A DNA stretch of 64,000 bases, from positions 62,001 through 126,000 of the forward strand of contig JAQNDB010000116.1 in the NCBI GenBank assembly GCA_029204045.2, read 5' to 3'. The stretch is from Tillandsia leiboldiana (Eukaryota; Streptophyta; Magnoliopsida; Poales; Bromeliaceae). Below, piece after piece: positions 1 to 11,156 of the stretch. Within the stretch, counting starts at the first letter, position 1. Each line of letters starts with the position of its first letter. Below the pieces are notes generated by a model, which did no database searches, was not told the origin of the DNA, and saw only the letters and a program-made list of their open reading frames with translations. A program made the translations under genes and the position numbers.

Positions 1-1730
1 TCCTAGAGATCGAAAACCCAACGTTAAAGATGCCATGCAAGATGATGGAGAAGCTCCTAAGGATCAAATAAGCTCACCTGGGTGGTTTTCCGGTGTCTGG
101 GAGCGTCGGCAAGGCGCGGCGGCGGAGCTCGGTGGAGCTCCAATGGCCGTTAATGGCGGATTCCGGCCGACGAGCTCCGGGCCGATGCAACTTGGACCAT
201 AATGCTCCCCTAGGTCCCCCGATGCTTGCTGAGTGGTTGACCGGCGGCGCGAGTGAGCGGCGGCGCCGGACGGCGGAGATCGGCCACGACATCACAATCA
301 GCCGGTTCTAGTGCATGCCGAAACTCCGCGGATCCTCCACCGATCAGTTCAAAACTTTGGTAAAAGCTTGCAGTAACCGAGAAGACCAAGACCAACGCTC
401 TTGATCTCGATTTTGTCGGTCGGATGAAGCCCGTGATCGATCACGGTCAAATCTTGCTTTTCCGGCGATGGAGTGCTCCCGCCGGCAATCGGGACAACGA
501 CGACGGCTCGGGCTTCACAGGTGGGGTCTACTCAAGGTCAGGAGACTACCCCAGGATCCTTGGGCCAATTAAAAACAACAAAATTCAAACTTCTTACCTC
601 GCCGGAGAGAGGAAGAAGAAGAAGATGATGGCCGCGGCGGCGCTCGGCGGCGCCCGACGTCGGGAAACCCCAGGCTCGGCTGCGGCTTCACAGAGGACAA
701 CTCAGGAAAGGACTGGATCAACTGGAGTCCCTCCCAAGCACCTTCCTCCCAAAACAACCCGAGATCAAGATGCTTTCTTGATCCCTCTTCTCCGGCGACG
801 GGTGGCGACGGCAGGTGCGCGGCTAGCGAGGAGTGCGGCGAGGGAGAGGGGTTGTTGGGAGCTGCGGCTGTGGGCTGAGGGCTACGGGTTCTAGGTTTAA
901 AAACCCTAGCCCTAGCTCGAGTATACATATGTATATATAGGTATAGTGCATTTTGCGTTTACACCCCTCCACGTTTGATTCCTAGGAGTTAAGTCCCTCT
1001 CAGTAGCTCCTAATCACACTTAGGTCCCTCACTAGGCAATGGCACATAAATCGAGACATGAAGTATAGGGTTTATTATGCAAATACCGCATTTTTTTTGC
1101 CTTATTTCACGCTTTTCGAGGCGTTTCTGTCGTCGAAATGAAAAATGGACTTCGCCACGACGTCCGGCTCGACGAGACCTATCAGGTAGCGATTTCTATT
1201 TTTCGAGAAACTGCCCGGATAAAATCTCGGTCCATAAAATACTGTTCCGAAATACAGTTATCGCGCTTTTCGAGATTCGAGGGTCATCAAACGGAAATTC
1301 CGTCAGTGCCATTGCGTTCAGAACGACGAAACTGTTCAAATTGACTACCTGAAGTGCTATGATCAGTTTCCAGACGGCGATTTGGCGAACGATAACACTT
1401 AGGGGTATTTGAATTTTGGTTTTACTGTTCATCACTGTTCATCCACTATTCCCTTTAAGTCGCGGGTCCCGCCCGCTTTTTCGCTGATTTCTGGAAGATC
1501 CGACCGTCGGATCTGAACTTGCTTAATATGGTTTTCACTCGGTTCGGCGAGACGGTCGTGCTGGTGATCTCGGATTTTTGAGATTAGGCTCGGATTGAAA
1601 AGCGACATTTTAGCCTCGTAACTGTGCAATTTACACTGCAGGAAAAAGGGGGTCACTTATGATTCAAAATTCAACTCGACTTTTATTCCTTCTCTTTCAT
1701 TTATTTACAATAAAAATTCAAATTCTTACA
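1..1730 (-). repeat. G1 3' LTR (partial)
   Basis: On the minus strand it starts TGTAAGAATTTG at 1730 and runs off the window. It matches the 5' LTR pieces at 10873-11156, 14664-15145, 19165-19264 and 29462-30324, which is how the insertions in the 5' LTR were delimited. The GC-rich reading frames around 74-930 are not conserved as protein and I do not call them genes. It is bounded by a purine tract and an integrase remnant. Confidence 0.88.
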
Positions 1731-1742
1731 TCTCTACCACCT
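1731..1742 (-). other. G1 polypurine tract
   Basis: The minus-strand sequence AGGTGGTAGAGA directly precedes the 3' LTR. It lies just after the integrase remnant and a minus-strand stretch encoding the usual gypsy tail (FRGRNFF). This is the expected plus-strand DNA priming site. Confidence 0.75.
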
Positions 1743-1868
1743 AGAAAGAAGTTTCGTCCCCGAAACTTAGTACAACTAGGAATCAAATAAATGGGGGTAA
1801 CGCTCCATCATGGCTGACTCACGTTCCCACGTGGCTTCACGCTCCTCGTGGTTCTCCCGTTGTACCTT

Positions 1869-2022
1869 TGTGACGCCCCCAATAGTCCCACATCGGATGT
1901 GGATGGAATTGTGATTGGATTTATATGAGACTTGGACACTAGTAATAATAACTGGGCTTAAGCATTTTGGGCTGTGGGTTGGGCCCAACGAGTTATTATT
2001 ACTAGTGGGCCGGGTCGTTACA
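1869..2022 (+). repeat. T1 left LTR
   Basis: It starts TGTGACGCCCCCAATAG and ends GGGTCGTTACA. It contains the motif AGTCCCACATCGG and an internal inverted repeat, ACTAGTAATAATAACT against AGTTATTATTACTAGT, that could fold the LTR into a long hairpin. Confidence 0.92.
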
Positions 2023-2024
2023 TT

Positions 2025-2036
2025 TGGTATCAGAGC
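2025..2036 (+). other. T1 primer-binding site (tRNA-Met)
   Basis: TGGTATCAGAGC is complementary to the 3' end of plant initiator tRNA-Met and lies 2 nt after the left LTR. Confidence 0.9.
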
Positions 2037-2170
2037 CAATAACCAGCCGGAAGTGTGTGGCGAGTCTCGGCTGAGCCTGGGTCTAGATGACAGGGCTAGC
2101 GAGACAAGTCTCACACCGCCTGGTGATCTTGGGCTGCTGTGTGTGTGTTTGGGCTGACGGGGACGTCAGG

Positions 2171-2187
2171 CCTAAACGGGGGGAGTC
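2171..2187 (+). other. T1 polypurine tract
   Basis: The G-rich tract ends AAACGGGGGGAGTC and abuts the right LTR. Confidence 0.75.
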
Positions 2188-2341
2188 TGTGACGCCCCCA
2201 ATAGTCCCACATCGGATGTGGATGGAATTGTGATTGGATTTATATGAGACTTGGACACTAGTAATAATAACTGGGCTTAAGCATTTTGGGCTGTGGGTTG
2301 GGCCCAACGAGTTATTATTACTAGTGGGCCGGGTCGTTACA
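2188..2341 (+). repeat. T1 right LTR
   Basis: A 154-bp copy of the left LTR. I found no difference by eye. Confidence 0.92.
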
Positions 2342-2424
2342 ACCTTGACGTAGGGGGTCGATCTACTCCTCAGCTTCTTTTCATCTCGCGCCAGGATCTT
2401 CAGTGGTGCCTCATCATAAAACAT

Positions 2425-3491
2425 GGCAACCCAAGGTCACCATTCATAAAGCTTAAAATATCCGATCTGGACAGGTTGTCCAACTTTTTGGGTTTAAACC
2501 ATATGTTTCTATTATCAACTCAGTTGCAAAATCTGGCGAAATCAACGTGGCTAGTAACCACAAGTTAGGACGAATGCCCACATTAACGACAAGATAATCC
2601 ACTATGTACGCGATCTGTCTGAGACCTACCTAAGGTCTAATACGGTCTGGGATATCATCACTGAAGCTATAACATCGTTGTCCAGAGACAACCTTGGAAC
2701 TAAAATTTTAAGTAAGCAGACAAATAGACCCAATCACGATATTACCCCTTACGGGGTTGAGTACTTCAACCCGCTCTTTCGACAGTACATTGTCTGCAGC
2801 CAACATACTTATCAAAAGAAAAAGTGAAATACTATAGATCTGTCGCCAACATCGAGTTGGGGACACGACTCCCACCGGAGTCAACAGAAGGTATAACTCA
2901 TACCTCAAGACACAAATCTCTATGCCGATACTATAAACTTATATCAACGGTCTATACCACCTCGTGGTCATGAGTGCGGCCCTGGCTACTCACAAGAATC
3001 TAGAACCCTATTCCACTATCTACTGATTATCTTAAATGAATCACCACTTGCTAACACGGCTCTAGCGACGCCGGTCGTAACTCAAATATCATCAGGGGCG
3101 ATCACGACCCCATAATCAGTTCACACACAATGTGCGAATCAACTACAATTCGGATTCATTTAGGATAAAAATCAAATCCTCAAGCTATCATCATCACTCT
3201 GTATATTAGACCTTCCAGTCATATCTCATCACGGTAGTAGCCACAACATCTAAAATTGTTGCATACTCATAGGAGTAACTAAGACTCCACTAAACTCGTA
3301 CCAAAGGTGGGGTCTGAATCTGAATCTAACTCAAACTAGGATTTCAATCGGGCCCATAGATCACCGAATTTAGCCTATCCATCAACCGTGTCTGCGCCAA
3401 AGCGCTCACTGCTACCACCATTTCTATCGAAGTAATCGTGAATACCAAATTATTTTACACTGATCAGGGTTGGGACACAATTCAATAAGGT
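2425..3491 (-). other. G1 decayed internal region
   Basis: About 1.07 kb lies between the integrase tail and the gag remnant, in the place where protease, RT and RNase H should be. No RT or RNase H motif is visible on either strand. A near-palindrome at 2787-2806 (ACATTGTCTGCAGCCAACAT) matches one in the leaders of G2 and G3. This stretch appears to be deleted and rearranged gag-pol. Confidence 0.55.
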
Positions 3492-4021
3492 CTAATATTT
3501 GCTGAGTGTCATCAGAATCCTTCCGTCCAAAGCAACAAGATTGCTAACCTCATAGGCATCCCGATAACTATATTCGGGGAATCTCCGGTAATAGCAGTCA
3601 CAACATAATTTTAATAACCCCGGCTGTGACAAAAGTACTATATCTAGTGGCACGGGGACAACCGGAGGATCACTGACTTCTCCAAGCACCTGGACTAGTG
3701 GTGGGGCCAGTGCAACAAAAGCAACTATCTGATGCTGAGCCATCTGTTGGACTATCCCAGCAAAAGCGGTGAGCTGATTCTCTAACCGCTGCCAACAATC
3801 CGAGCTCTAAGGCTCCTCTGATATATCAAACCTATGGCTCGTACTACAACCGCAGCTAATACTGCACCCACTATGACCACTAAGCCCAGACGCGTGCGAA
3901 CACCGCTCGTAGTCACAACGACGAGATTTGGAAACGACTCATAGTGTGAAAATACACCGGAGCTCCTAACAACCAGACAAATACCCCGCGCTCTCACGAC
4001 ATAAGTCATCCTAGGGTTCAT
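3492..4021 (-). pseudogene. G1 gag N-terminal remnant
   Basis: Two broken minus-strand frames follow shortly after the primer site. The first (4021 to 3782) begins MNPRMTYVVRARG. The second (3743 to 3492) includes QQMAQHQIVAFVAL and a valine/proline-rich stretch. The position, and the QQMAQ-like segment typical of gypsy gag openings, support a gag remnant. No zinc knuckle remains. The assignment rests mainly on position. Confidence 0.5.
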
Positions 4022-4068
4022 CCTAACCAGTTCCTAATCCATCTTTCCTAGGTACCGTATACCTATTT

Positions 4069-4079
4069 CTCTGATACCA
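4069..4079 (-). other. G1 primer-binding site (tRNA-Met)
   Basis: The minus strand reads TGGTATCAGAG, seven bases after the end of the 5' LTR (GGGGCGTGACA at 4087). This fixes the element's orientation and the LTR edge. Confidence 0.85.
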
Positions 4080-4120
4080 TAAAATCTGTCACGCCCCGAG
4101 CTTTAAAAATCAGGTCTGAA

Positions 4121-4144
4121 TTTTTTTTTTTTTTTTTTTTTTTT
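4121..4144 (-). repeat. Poly(A) run on minus strand within G1 LTR
   Basis: 24 consecutive T on the plus strand, about 35 nt from the LTR end. S3 has an A run at the matching place (19107-19127). The run is therefore an old feature of these LTRs and not a retroposon tail. Confidence 0.8.
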
Positions 4145-5214
4145 GAATAAATCAGAGTTTGCAAAACGGGCGTAACAGACCGCCACACATATAGGAAATC
4201 CCCTATCCCAATGGATAGAGTCTCTCCTATACATGCACGGCTAGGCGAATCCAATCATCAATCAGAGAGCAATAAATATCTCAACTAAACAATACTAATC
4301 ATCAGGAATAGTCCGAAATATCATACTATCAACAATCTGAAATATCGAAATAAACTGGAAGTCCGCTACAATCATCCAAGATCTCAGACATTAATATATC
4401 ATCAGGGTGACAGCTCTATCGTGACAGCCTCACTGGATCGTCCCGACACCCCACTACCCGAACGACCTGAAAAATGGTCACCCAGGGGGTGTGAGATACA
4501 CTGTACATGTATCCCAGTGGGCACGACGAGCCGAGAAATAGCTAATCGTACCTACTGGATATAATAATCTGCGGATAGTAATAGATCAAGGGGTAAAGCT
4601 GAATCTGAATAATCAAGTAATAACAGGTACTGAAATCAGAATGCTGAGTAACTGTATAGGCAGGCATCAAATAAAAGCTGGTATGTGAAACAAACTGGCA
4701 TGAAGCAAAATCAAGTGACTGTACATAATGAGTACTACAAATGATGCTAATCAAGCTATAACTGACAAATCTGAAAATCCTGTAAACGAAATCCACAAGA
4801 GATAATAAAAGAATTTATCATGATCATACTACTGTGCATATACAGGTACGGAAAATACCAGAATCAATCAAATATACTGGAGCAGGAGTAGGTACTGAAA
4901 AGTATGCTAGCACATGGAAATATAAAATCTATGCATCAATCACAAGAATCTCAAGTACCCAAATCAATGCCACTATTGGTCACGAGGACCTCAGGCTCAT
5001 GCCACTATCTGGCACCTATCTGGCTGACATAACCCCGCACCCATAAGTGCTATCTGGGGGCTCACGGGTCCTTCCTCTAGACCACTTTACCGGTAAAGAA
5101 CATCCACACGGGTCATGACTCCCCTGATGTTCATGAAGTACAGCGGTGCGTGGCGATCATAGTGCTATGCTCAAGCTCGCGGTCCAACGACCGGGTAGTC
5201 GGCAACAAGCCGAA

Positions 5215-5430
5215 GAAAATCCCAACAGGGATGCAGGTATCTGAATATCTCAATAATATCTCATATCATGCAGTCTGGAATACAAAAAGTATGTATATCT
5301 GAGCAAAATCCCGACAGGGATGCATATGTCTGTATATCAATCATATCTCATGTCATGCAGTCTGGAATACAAGAAATATGTATGTCTGATCAAAATCCCG
5401 ATAGGGATGCATATGTCTGTATATCAATCA
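5215..5430. repeat. Short tandem repeat, unit about 87 bp, about 2.4 copies
   Basis: ATGCAGTCTGGAATAC recurs at 5268 and 5355. TCCCRAYAGGGATGCA recurs at about 5219, 5309 and 5396. It lies within the G1 LTR. Confidence 0.75.
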
Positions 5431-7011
5431 TAGGTCTATCCTGCATATCTGAAATATGGAAGCAAATATAACAAGTGACAGGAATCAACAAGCATGATCA
5501 TATCATGAAAATCTATGTACTAAGATATCAAAGCTGACGAGTAGGTATACATGATATGTCTAAGGAGATCAAGGTCTATCAGGCAAGATCATGTGTCATA
5601 TAGATAAAATCATCAGAACTAATCAAGAACAGGTGTCCGACTGGACTAAAGCAACCATAGGGCCGAAAAGATAAAGCCCGGACCGAAGATAACCCACCTG
5701 AGTGTAGGCAGATCCTCGAACTCCCGCTCAGCTACTGGGAGGCTGGTGCTGAACAACTGGGCCCTGAATACACAGCTATAATCAGTAATAAACTCACACA
5801 TACCTATCCCGACGACACAACAGTAACGGAATGCTTATACGGGATAATAACGCCGATTTACGGGCAACAACCGATTCCCGATTAACGAGAACCTACGGAG
5901 TCCTAACAAGATGCCCAGTAGGCATGAAAGCACTGTCGAAAGACAGCCCGCGTGTCCAAATCGCATTTAGGTCCAAAACCAAACTTAATTGCATAAAAAC
6001 CTTGAGTTAATTTACTGTTTCGACTCGTTCTTGAAATCCGGGAATCCAAACGACGTCCTGTAAATTTCAGCGCGTTTATTTCGACAAGACGAAGCTCGTG
6101 CTCACAAGTTTGGACTGACACGGATCCCGAAAGCAAAGTTGGCCCATAACACCTCGTTGGCTCAAATACAACTGTAGTGAACCGGAATTTTGGTATATAA
6201 ATAAATGTAGATAAAGGTGGTATGAAATCCTATTGTTATGAAAGTTAGGGAAGTAAAGAACATTTGGACGCGAGTTGGGCCCAAATCGGGTTAAAATGGA
6301 GAGATCTAAAAATTTATTTGAGAAAGGGGGCCCAGATTTTTAGTGGAAAATTCACAGTGTCGGAAAATTCCACGAAAATTATGGGAGCTCCGTAAATATG
6401 TTCGAAGACCACAGAAAAAGTTTCGCGTTGATCGGATGCCGGATAGTGAGAACGGGCTCCGTCAACAGTGTCAAAAAATTTTGAGAAAATTTGGGGAGCT
6501 TCGTAATTATGTTTTAAGGTCACAGTAAAAATTTCGTGTTGATCGGATACCCGGATTGCGAGAACGGGGTCCGCCAATGATTCTAGATACAGCGGGGCTT
6601 TTGGTGGCCCAGAAATGGCCCAAAGTGAAAATTTAAATTTTTCTGTGGTAAATTAAGCTGAAACGAAGTCGCCTGTCAAATTTGGACGGAAACGGACGAA
6701 AAATGGACAGAAAACGGGACGAAAACGGATTTCCGAAACGGCGACGGCACGCGGCTCGAGGGGTGGCTTGCTGCGCAAGTCACGCAGCTGGCGCTAGGGA
6801 AGTGGGCCTTCCTGCGCGGGCAGTGGGCGCGCGCGCCTGGTGCGCGCCCACCTGTGGGGTGGACCGCCACATGGCGGTTTCCTCTTGGTGGGTGCCACGG
6901 ACCGGGTCCAATGAACCCTCCTACGTCCTTTTCTTCTTCTTCTTCTCGTCTTCCTCCTCCGAACCGAGTTCCAATTTCTCCATCTCCATTTTTCTTCTCC
7001 AACCGAGCAAG

Positions 7012-7016
<5 letters not shown>

Positions 7017-7067
<51 letters not shown>
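7017..7067 (+). repeat. (GA)n microsatellite
   Basis: About 50 bp of uninterrupted GA, preceded by a CT-rich stretch (6930-7000). Confidence 0.97.
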
Positions 7068-7072
<5 letters not shown>

Positions 7073-7285
7073 GGGATTTCGTGGGTAGGAGCGCGCGAGG
7101 CGTTCCCAAGAGCCGATGGGCGGCGCGACTGTACAAGGTAACGTTATTTTAACGGTATTTTTGGGCACAGTTTTTATGCCTCCTTTGAGTTTAGATTTGA
7201 CCCCATTACCGTATTGCGTGTTAGGAATCGGGTTATACTGCGCCGTCTTGCTGCGCGGACTGCCGGGGACAATTTTGGCGCGCCT

Positions 7286-7790
7286 CGTTTTGCGTGCCAG
7301 TTGTGGAAGAAATGCACCGTTTTCGGTGCGGGCTCCGTTTTGCGCGCGGGTTCTGACACCGTGCTCCATTTTGCGCGCGGATGCAGAAAATGTGCGCAGT
7401 TTTGAGCGTAAACCAGGAAAACATACACCGATTTGCGTGCAACCCTACAGTTGAACGTGCACCGTTTTGCGTGCAGATTTGAGGTACGTGCTCCGTTTTG
7501 CGTGCCGGTTGTATTGTCGCGCATCATTTTGCGTGCCGATCCTAATATTTTGTATCGATTTGCGTGCAGGACTAGAAAAGCATGCATCGTTTTGCGTGCA
7601 ACCCTACAGTTGAACGTGCACCGTTTTGCGTGCAGATTTGGAATACGTACACCGTTTTGCGTGTAGGTTGAGTTGACGCGCATCGTTTTGCGTGCCGACT
7701 AAAGTGGCGCGCATCGTTTTGCGTGTGGGTTTTTCTGACGCGCATCATTTTGCGTGCAGGTTTGGTGGACGTGCGTCATTTTGCGTGCAA
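7286..7790 (+). repeat. Irregular minisatellite with core CGTTTTGCGTGC
   Basis: About 16 copies of a TTTTGCGTGC-like core, spaced roughly 30-40 bp apart with variable spacers. A higher-order duplication of about 146-153 bp is visible (CCCTACAGTTGAACGTGC at about 7442 and again near 7600). It lies within S1. The reading frames across it are a by-product of the repeat. Confidence 0.85.
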
Positions 7791-8267
7791 GCTCGAGGGG
7801 ACAAGAGGAATCGCACGGAGACCAATTGCAAGTGTCTACAAGCTATTGGGTACACTACAAGGTGGGAAATTCTGCCGAAATTGGGTGACCTCTCCCCTTG
7901 CTCCTTTGCTTTTCGATTCGAAGCATGATAGTAGCCTGTTAGAGGCGTTAGGTAATTATGATATTGATTGCCTGTATGGATGATTCAGATGAAAAAGAGC
8001 AACTGTTGGTTGCCAGAGTTAGAGGAATAGATGTGCATGTGTAAATGAACACTGAGGAAAAATGCAACTGTTGGTTGCCAAACATATATGATGAATATGC
8101 ATGCGTAGAGATAATTATTATTTTATGAATGAGATGAAAATAATTGCATGCATGAAAATGATTAGCTATTCATGATTATGAGTATGTTAGGGCATAACCC
8201 TAGGAATCACGTGACATAAGGGAACAACAGTTGTTGGTAGTAAGACTAGGAGAAAACCTAGTATAGG

Positions 8268-8590
8268 GGTTTGACGAGTGACATCAACTTAGGAGTTATC
8301 CTAGGGAGGACGAGTGGCATGGTCTTAGGTGACAACCTAAGGACACTGGATAGAGTGATCAACATAGAGTCAGAGAACTCTAGAATGTATATGACAAGGA
8401 ACTTAGGTAAAGGAAACCTAAGGAGAACTAGTGATCAACATAGAGTCAGAGAACTCTAGGATGTGTATGACATGGAACTTAGGTAGAGAGGACCTAAGGT
8501 GAACTAGTGGTCAGCATAGGGTCAAGGAACTCTAGGACAAGTATGTCATGGAACTTAGGTAAATGGAACCTAAGTTGAGCTAGAAGGGTT
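8268..8590 (+). repeat. 76-bp tandem repeat built of small palindromes
   Basis: GATCAACATAGAGTCAGAG recurs at 8357 and 8433, with a diverged copy at 8509, giving a 76-bp period. Each unit holds two short inverted repeats, ACTTAGG/CCTAAG and AGAGT/ACTCT. Degraded relatives continue to about 8780. It lies within S1. Confidence 0.82.
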
Positions 8591-10406
8591 TAAACTCACA
8601 GACAGAAAAATTGAGTCAAGTTGACTCTAGGATTTAGCAAGGAATCAAGAGAATGAAAAAATGGATCAAGTATGGAGACACGAAAGGGAAACAGGAAATT
8701 AGAGTCAGTGTAACTCTAAGTTAATAGTGGAACAGGAAAATAGAGTTAAGTAAACTCTAGGATTCAATGAGGAATCAGGAAAGTGGGATGGGATCCCAAG
8801 GTTAAAGAATTAACTAATGTAACCCTAGCAAGTCATAGGGTGTCTGGGCAAAAAAGGGACAATAACTTTAACTTCAATTTGAGTTAAATAAATAAAGTGA
8901 AATGTTTAAGAGTCTAGGAGACTCTCTGGTTACCCGTGTGGCAAGACCTAGGGTAAAAAAGGAATTAGTGAAGAGAAATAGAGCTTAAGAGAGAGCAAAA
9001 GTGATTAATAAGCAAGACAAGCAAATTGCTTATGATAAAGAGAACAGAAAGAGAAATGATATGAGTCCAAGTGACTCCTAGTTATCCTTATGGCGAGACC
9101 TAGGATAAGAGATAATTTGTTGTAAAAAGGCAAAGTTAAAAGCAAACTAAAAATCATAAAGAGAATGTAAATGACGCCTTCGAATTTGAGACTCGTCAAG
9201 TGGAGCAGGACTCCCTGGGCAGTGACCCGTCGGACGAGGTACTTTCGAAAGGCTAAAAGTGAAAGTAAGGAGCTAAATGCTCAAGGGAAAGAGAAAGAGA
9301 TTTGCCAGTGGCAAAAAGGGAGCTATAAGCTCGAATAAGAAAGGAAAGCAAGTGTTCAAAGGCAAAGAGGCTAAGAACTAAAGCAAAAAGAGAAAGAAAA
9401 AGAAAAGAAAAGAAATAAAATATAAAGATAAAACGAGCGTACCTTCGGGGGTAAAAAGTAGCCTTGTCGGAGCCATGGGCAGTGACCCTCTCCCGGGCAG
9501 TGACCCGTAGGACAAGTTCCCCGTTGGGCGGGGTAACACTTGCAGGTGTTATCGGCAACCTTAGAAATCTTATCTGATGGTAGCAGGACTACCGGGCTCG
9601 GGCCCGTTGGATAAGAATTTCTGAGGGTTTACTTGAACTAAAGCACCAGAATCTAAAGAATAAAGAGAATTAGAGTGGCCAAGGTGGCCGGGTTAGTTTG
9701 ACCCTGTATACAGCGGCATAGTGGCCGAGTTGGTGCTTAGCAGCCTAGCGTGGCTAGACAGATTAGTGCTGGGTAGATGGTTTTACACAGATAGTGTAGT
9801 GATACGTTATATTGCATAGCTGCATTTTGATATTGAGGATTTTAGTTTCCTAGCACTATTATTATTGCTTCCATTGGACCAAGTGGTGTAGGACACTTTT
9901 TCTCGGTGGTTGAACCCACTGGGAACTCGCTCGTAAGTTCTCACACCCCTTGGGTGACCCCCCCCCCACAGGCTCAGCTTTGGATGTGGCGGTCGAGACG
10001 GTTCAGATGCAGACGGCGAGCCATACGTCAGGGGCAAGAGCCCAGCAGCGTAGAGACCTAGAGGGTCTAGCAGAGGTACCATTCTTTTATGTTTCGAGTG
10101 AACCATGTATTGTGAGGAAAAGATTGTAATATTATTTTAATTGCAAGTTGAGAGTTGTAAAATGTAATAAAGTTCATTATGGTTCATTCTTATCATGCTT
10201 TCATTTTCGCATTAACTGTCGTTATTGAATGAAAGTTTTAAATTTGTAGTGATTTTTAGTACTCTGATATTGGGCTTCCGCATACACTTGTTGTGTTATT
10301 ATGGATGTTACCGTTCCTTTCGGGTAGGAAAAGGTCTTACCCGATTGGCGGGTCTGTTGGTGTGCCCGAACCGTACAAATTGGCGGACTCGGGGCGTGAC
10401 AACAAC

Positions 10407-11156
10407 TATGCAATAACTTTAACTACATTTGATCAAATTAAGAATTTACTGGAGCATCATGATCTTGACACAATACTAAGTCGAGGGCTCACCTTTGGCA
10501 CGTCGGAGGCTGGCCGGAACAGTCGCCGGAGCAGCACCACCAAAGTGCCCAAGCTCGGGTTGGGTGCACTTGGAACAACATAGGCTCAGACCTGTTACCA
10601 AGATGAGCATCAGATAAAGGCAAGTCTCAGAAGCTGTTTGGTCCATGTGGGGTCGAGCCCCGGCGGCCGGAGGCAGCGGCGGCGGCCGGAGACAAGCCCG
10701 AAATAGGGGGCTCGGGTTGGATGACTAGAACATGGAATGGAGTCACCCCGGGCCCAAAACAAAGACGATGGGGATCTTTTAATTAGTGTTTAGGTCCTAC
10801 CTGTACGGGTGGCCGGAGCCCAGATCACCGGAGTTGGCCGGAGATGAAGATCGAAGCCAAACTCGGGTGCAATCCTAGAGATCGAAAACCCAACGTTAAA
10901 GATGCCATGCAAGATGATGGAGAAGCTCCTAAGGATCAAATAAGCTCACCTGGGCGGTTTTCCGGTGTCTGGGAGCGTCGGCAAGGCGCGGCGGCGGAGC
11001 TCGGTGGAGCTCCAATGGCCGTTAATGGCGGATTCCGGCCGACGAGCTCCGGGCCGGTGCAACTTGGACCATAATGCTCCCCTAGGTCCCCCGATGCTTG
11101 CTGAGCGGTTGACCGGCGGCGCGAGTGCGCGGCGGCGCCGGACGGCGGAGATCGGC
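10407..11156 (-). repeat. G1 5' LTR, piece 2
   Basis: From 10873 it matches window positions 1-285. The part before 10873 corresponds to LTR sequence lying left of the window in the other copy. It is bounded by the S1 and S2 duplications. No gene is seen. Confidence 0.85.

Larger units (their letters stand above)
1869..2341 (+). mobile_element. T1: complete TRIM (terminal-repeat retrotransposon in miniature)
   Basis: It is 473 bp long: two 154-bp direct repeats that look identical, a primer site for initiator tRNA-Met three bases after the first repeat, a 165-bp noncoding middle, and a G-rich purine tract before the second repeat. It is flanked by acctt on both sides (1864-1868 and 2342-2346). 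It encodes nothing, so it must use proteins from other elements. I saw no 5S rRNA-like sequence in the repeats, which argues against Cassandra. Identical repeats suggest recent insertion. The orientation follows from the primer site and purine tract. Confidence 0.93.
1776..2424 (-). pseudogene. G1 integrase C-terminus remnant, split by T1
   Basis: Two minus-strand pieces flank T1. The piece at 2347-2424 reads DEAPLKILARDEKKLRSRS and continues to YVKV. The piece at 1776-1868 reads NHEEREATWERE and ends PHLFDS. Together they match the chromodomain-like end of G2 integrase (RPVRILARETRELRNR, then EREATWEPED, then PHLF). The T1 insertion at 1869-2341 breaks the frame. Upstream catalytic domains are not recognisable. 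The C-terminal end supports a Tekay/Del-type chromovirus assignment by family knowledge. Confidence 0.8.
4087..6172 (-). repeat. G1 5' LTR, piece 1 (3' end of the LTR)
   Basis: It begins TGTCACGCCCCGAG on the plus strand, which is the LTR 3' end on the minus strand. It includes a 24-T run, the two conserved LTR hairpins described in the findings (4185-4236, and near 4485-4525), and a short tandem repeat. It stops at the acaac duplication of S1. Its ends resemble S3 in reverse orientation, so G1 and S3 belong to related families. Confidence 0.85.
6173..10401 (+). mobile_element. S1: solo LTR of a gypsy element (4.2 kb)
   Basis: It starts TGTAGTGAACC and ends GGGGCGTGACA, with acaac at 6168-6172 and 10402-10406. 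It has no primer site, purine tract or coding domain inside, so it is one LTR left after recombination between two. Its 3' end shares the hairpin layout and terminal sequence of the other gypsy LTRs here. The 5' part holds three distinctive internal repeats, listed separately. It is inserted in the G1 5' LTR. Confidence 0.88.

Noticed and set aside
424..928. 156-residue plus-strand frame near the left edge, also seen in part at 14803
   Set aside because: It lies in the G1 LTR on the strand opposite to transcription and is not conserved as protein between the two LTRs beyond DNA similarity.
1869..2341. Cassandra-type element with 5S rRNA promoter
   Set aside because: I see no 5S-like sequence in the 154-bp repeats.
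8268..8590. Possible CRISPR array
   Set aside because: The units are degenerate 76-bp tandem repeats with no unique spacers, in a plant LTR.
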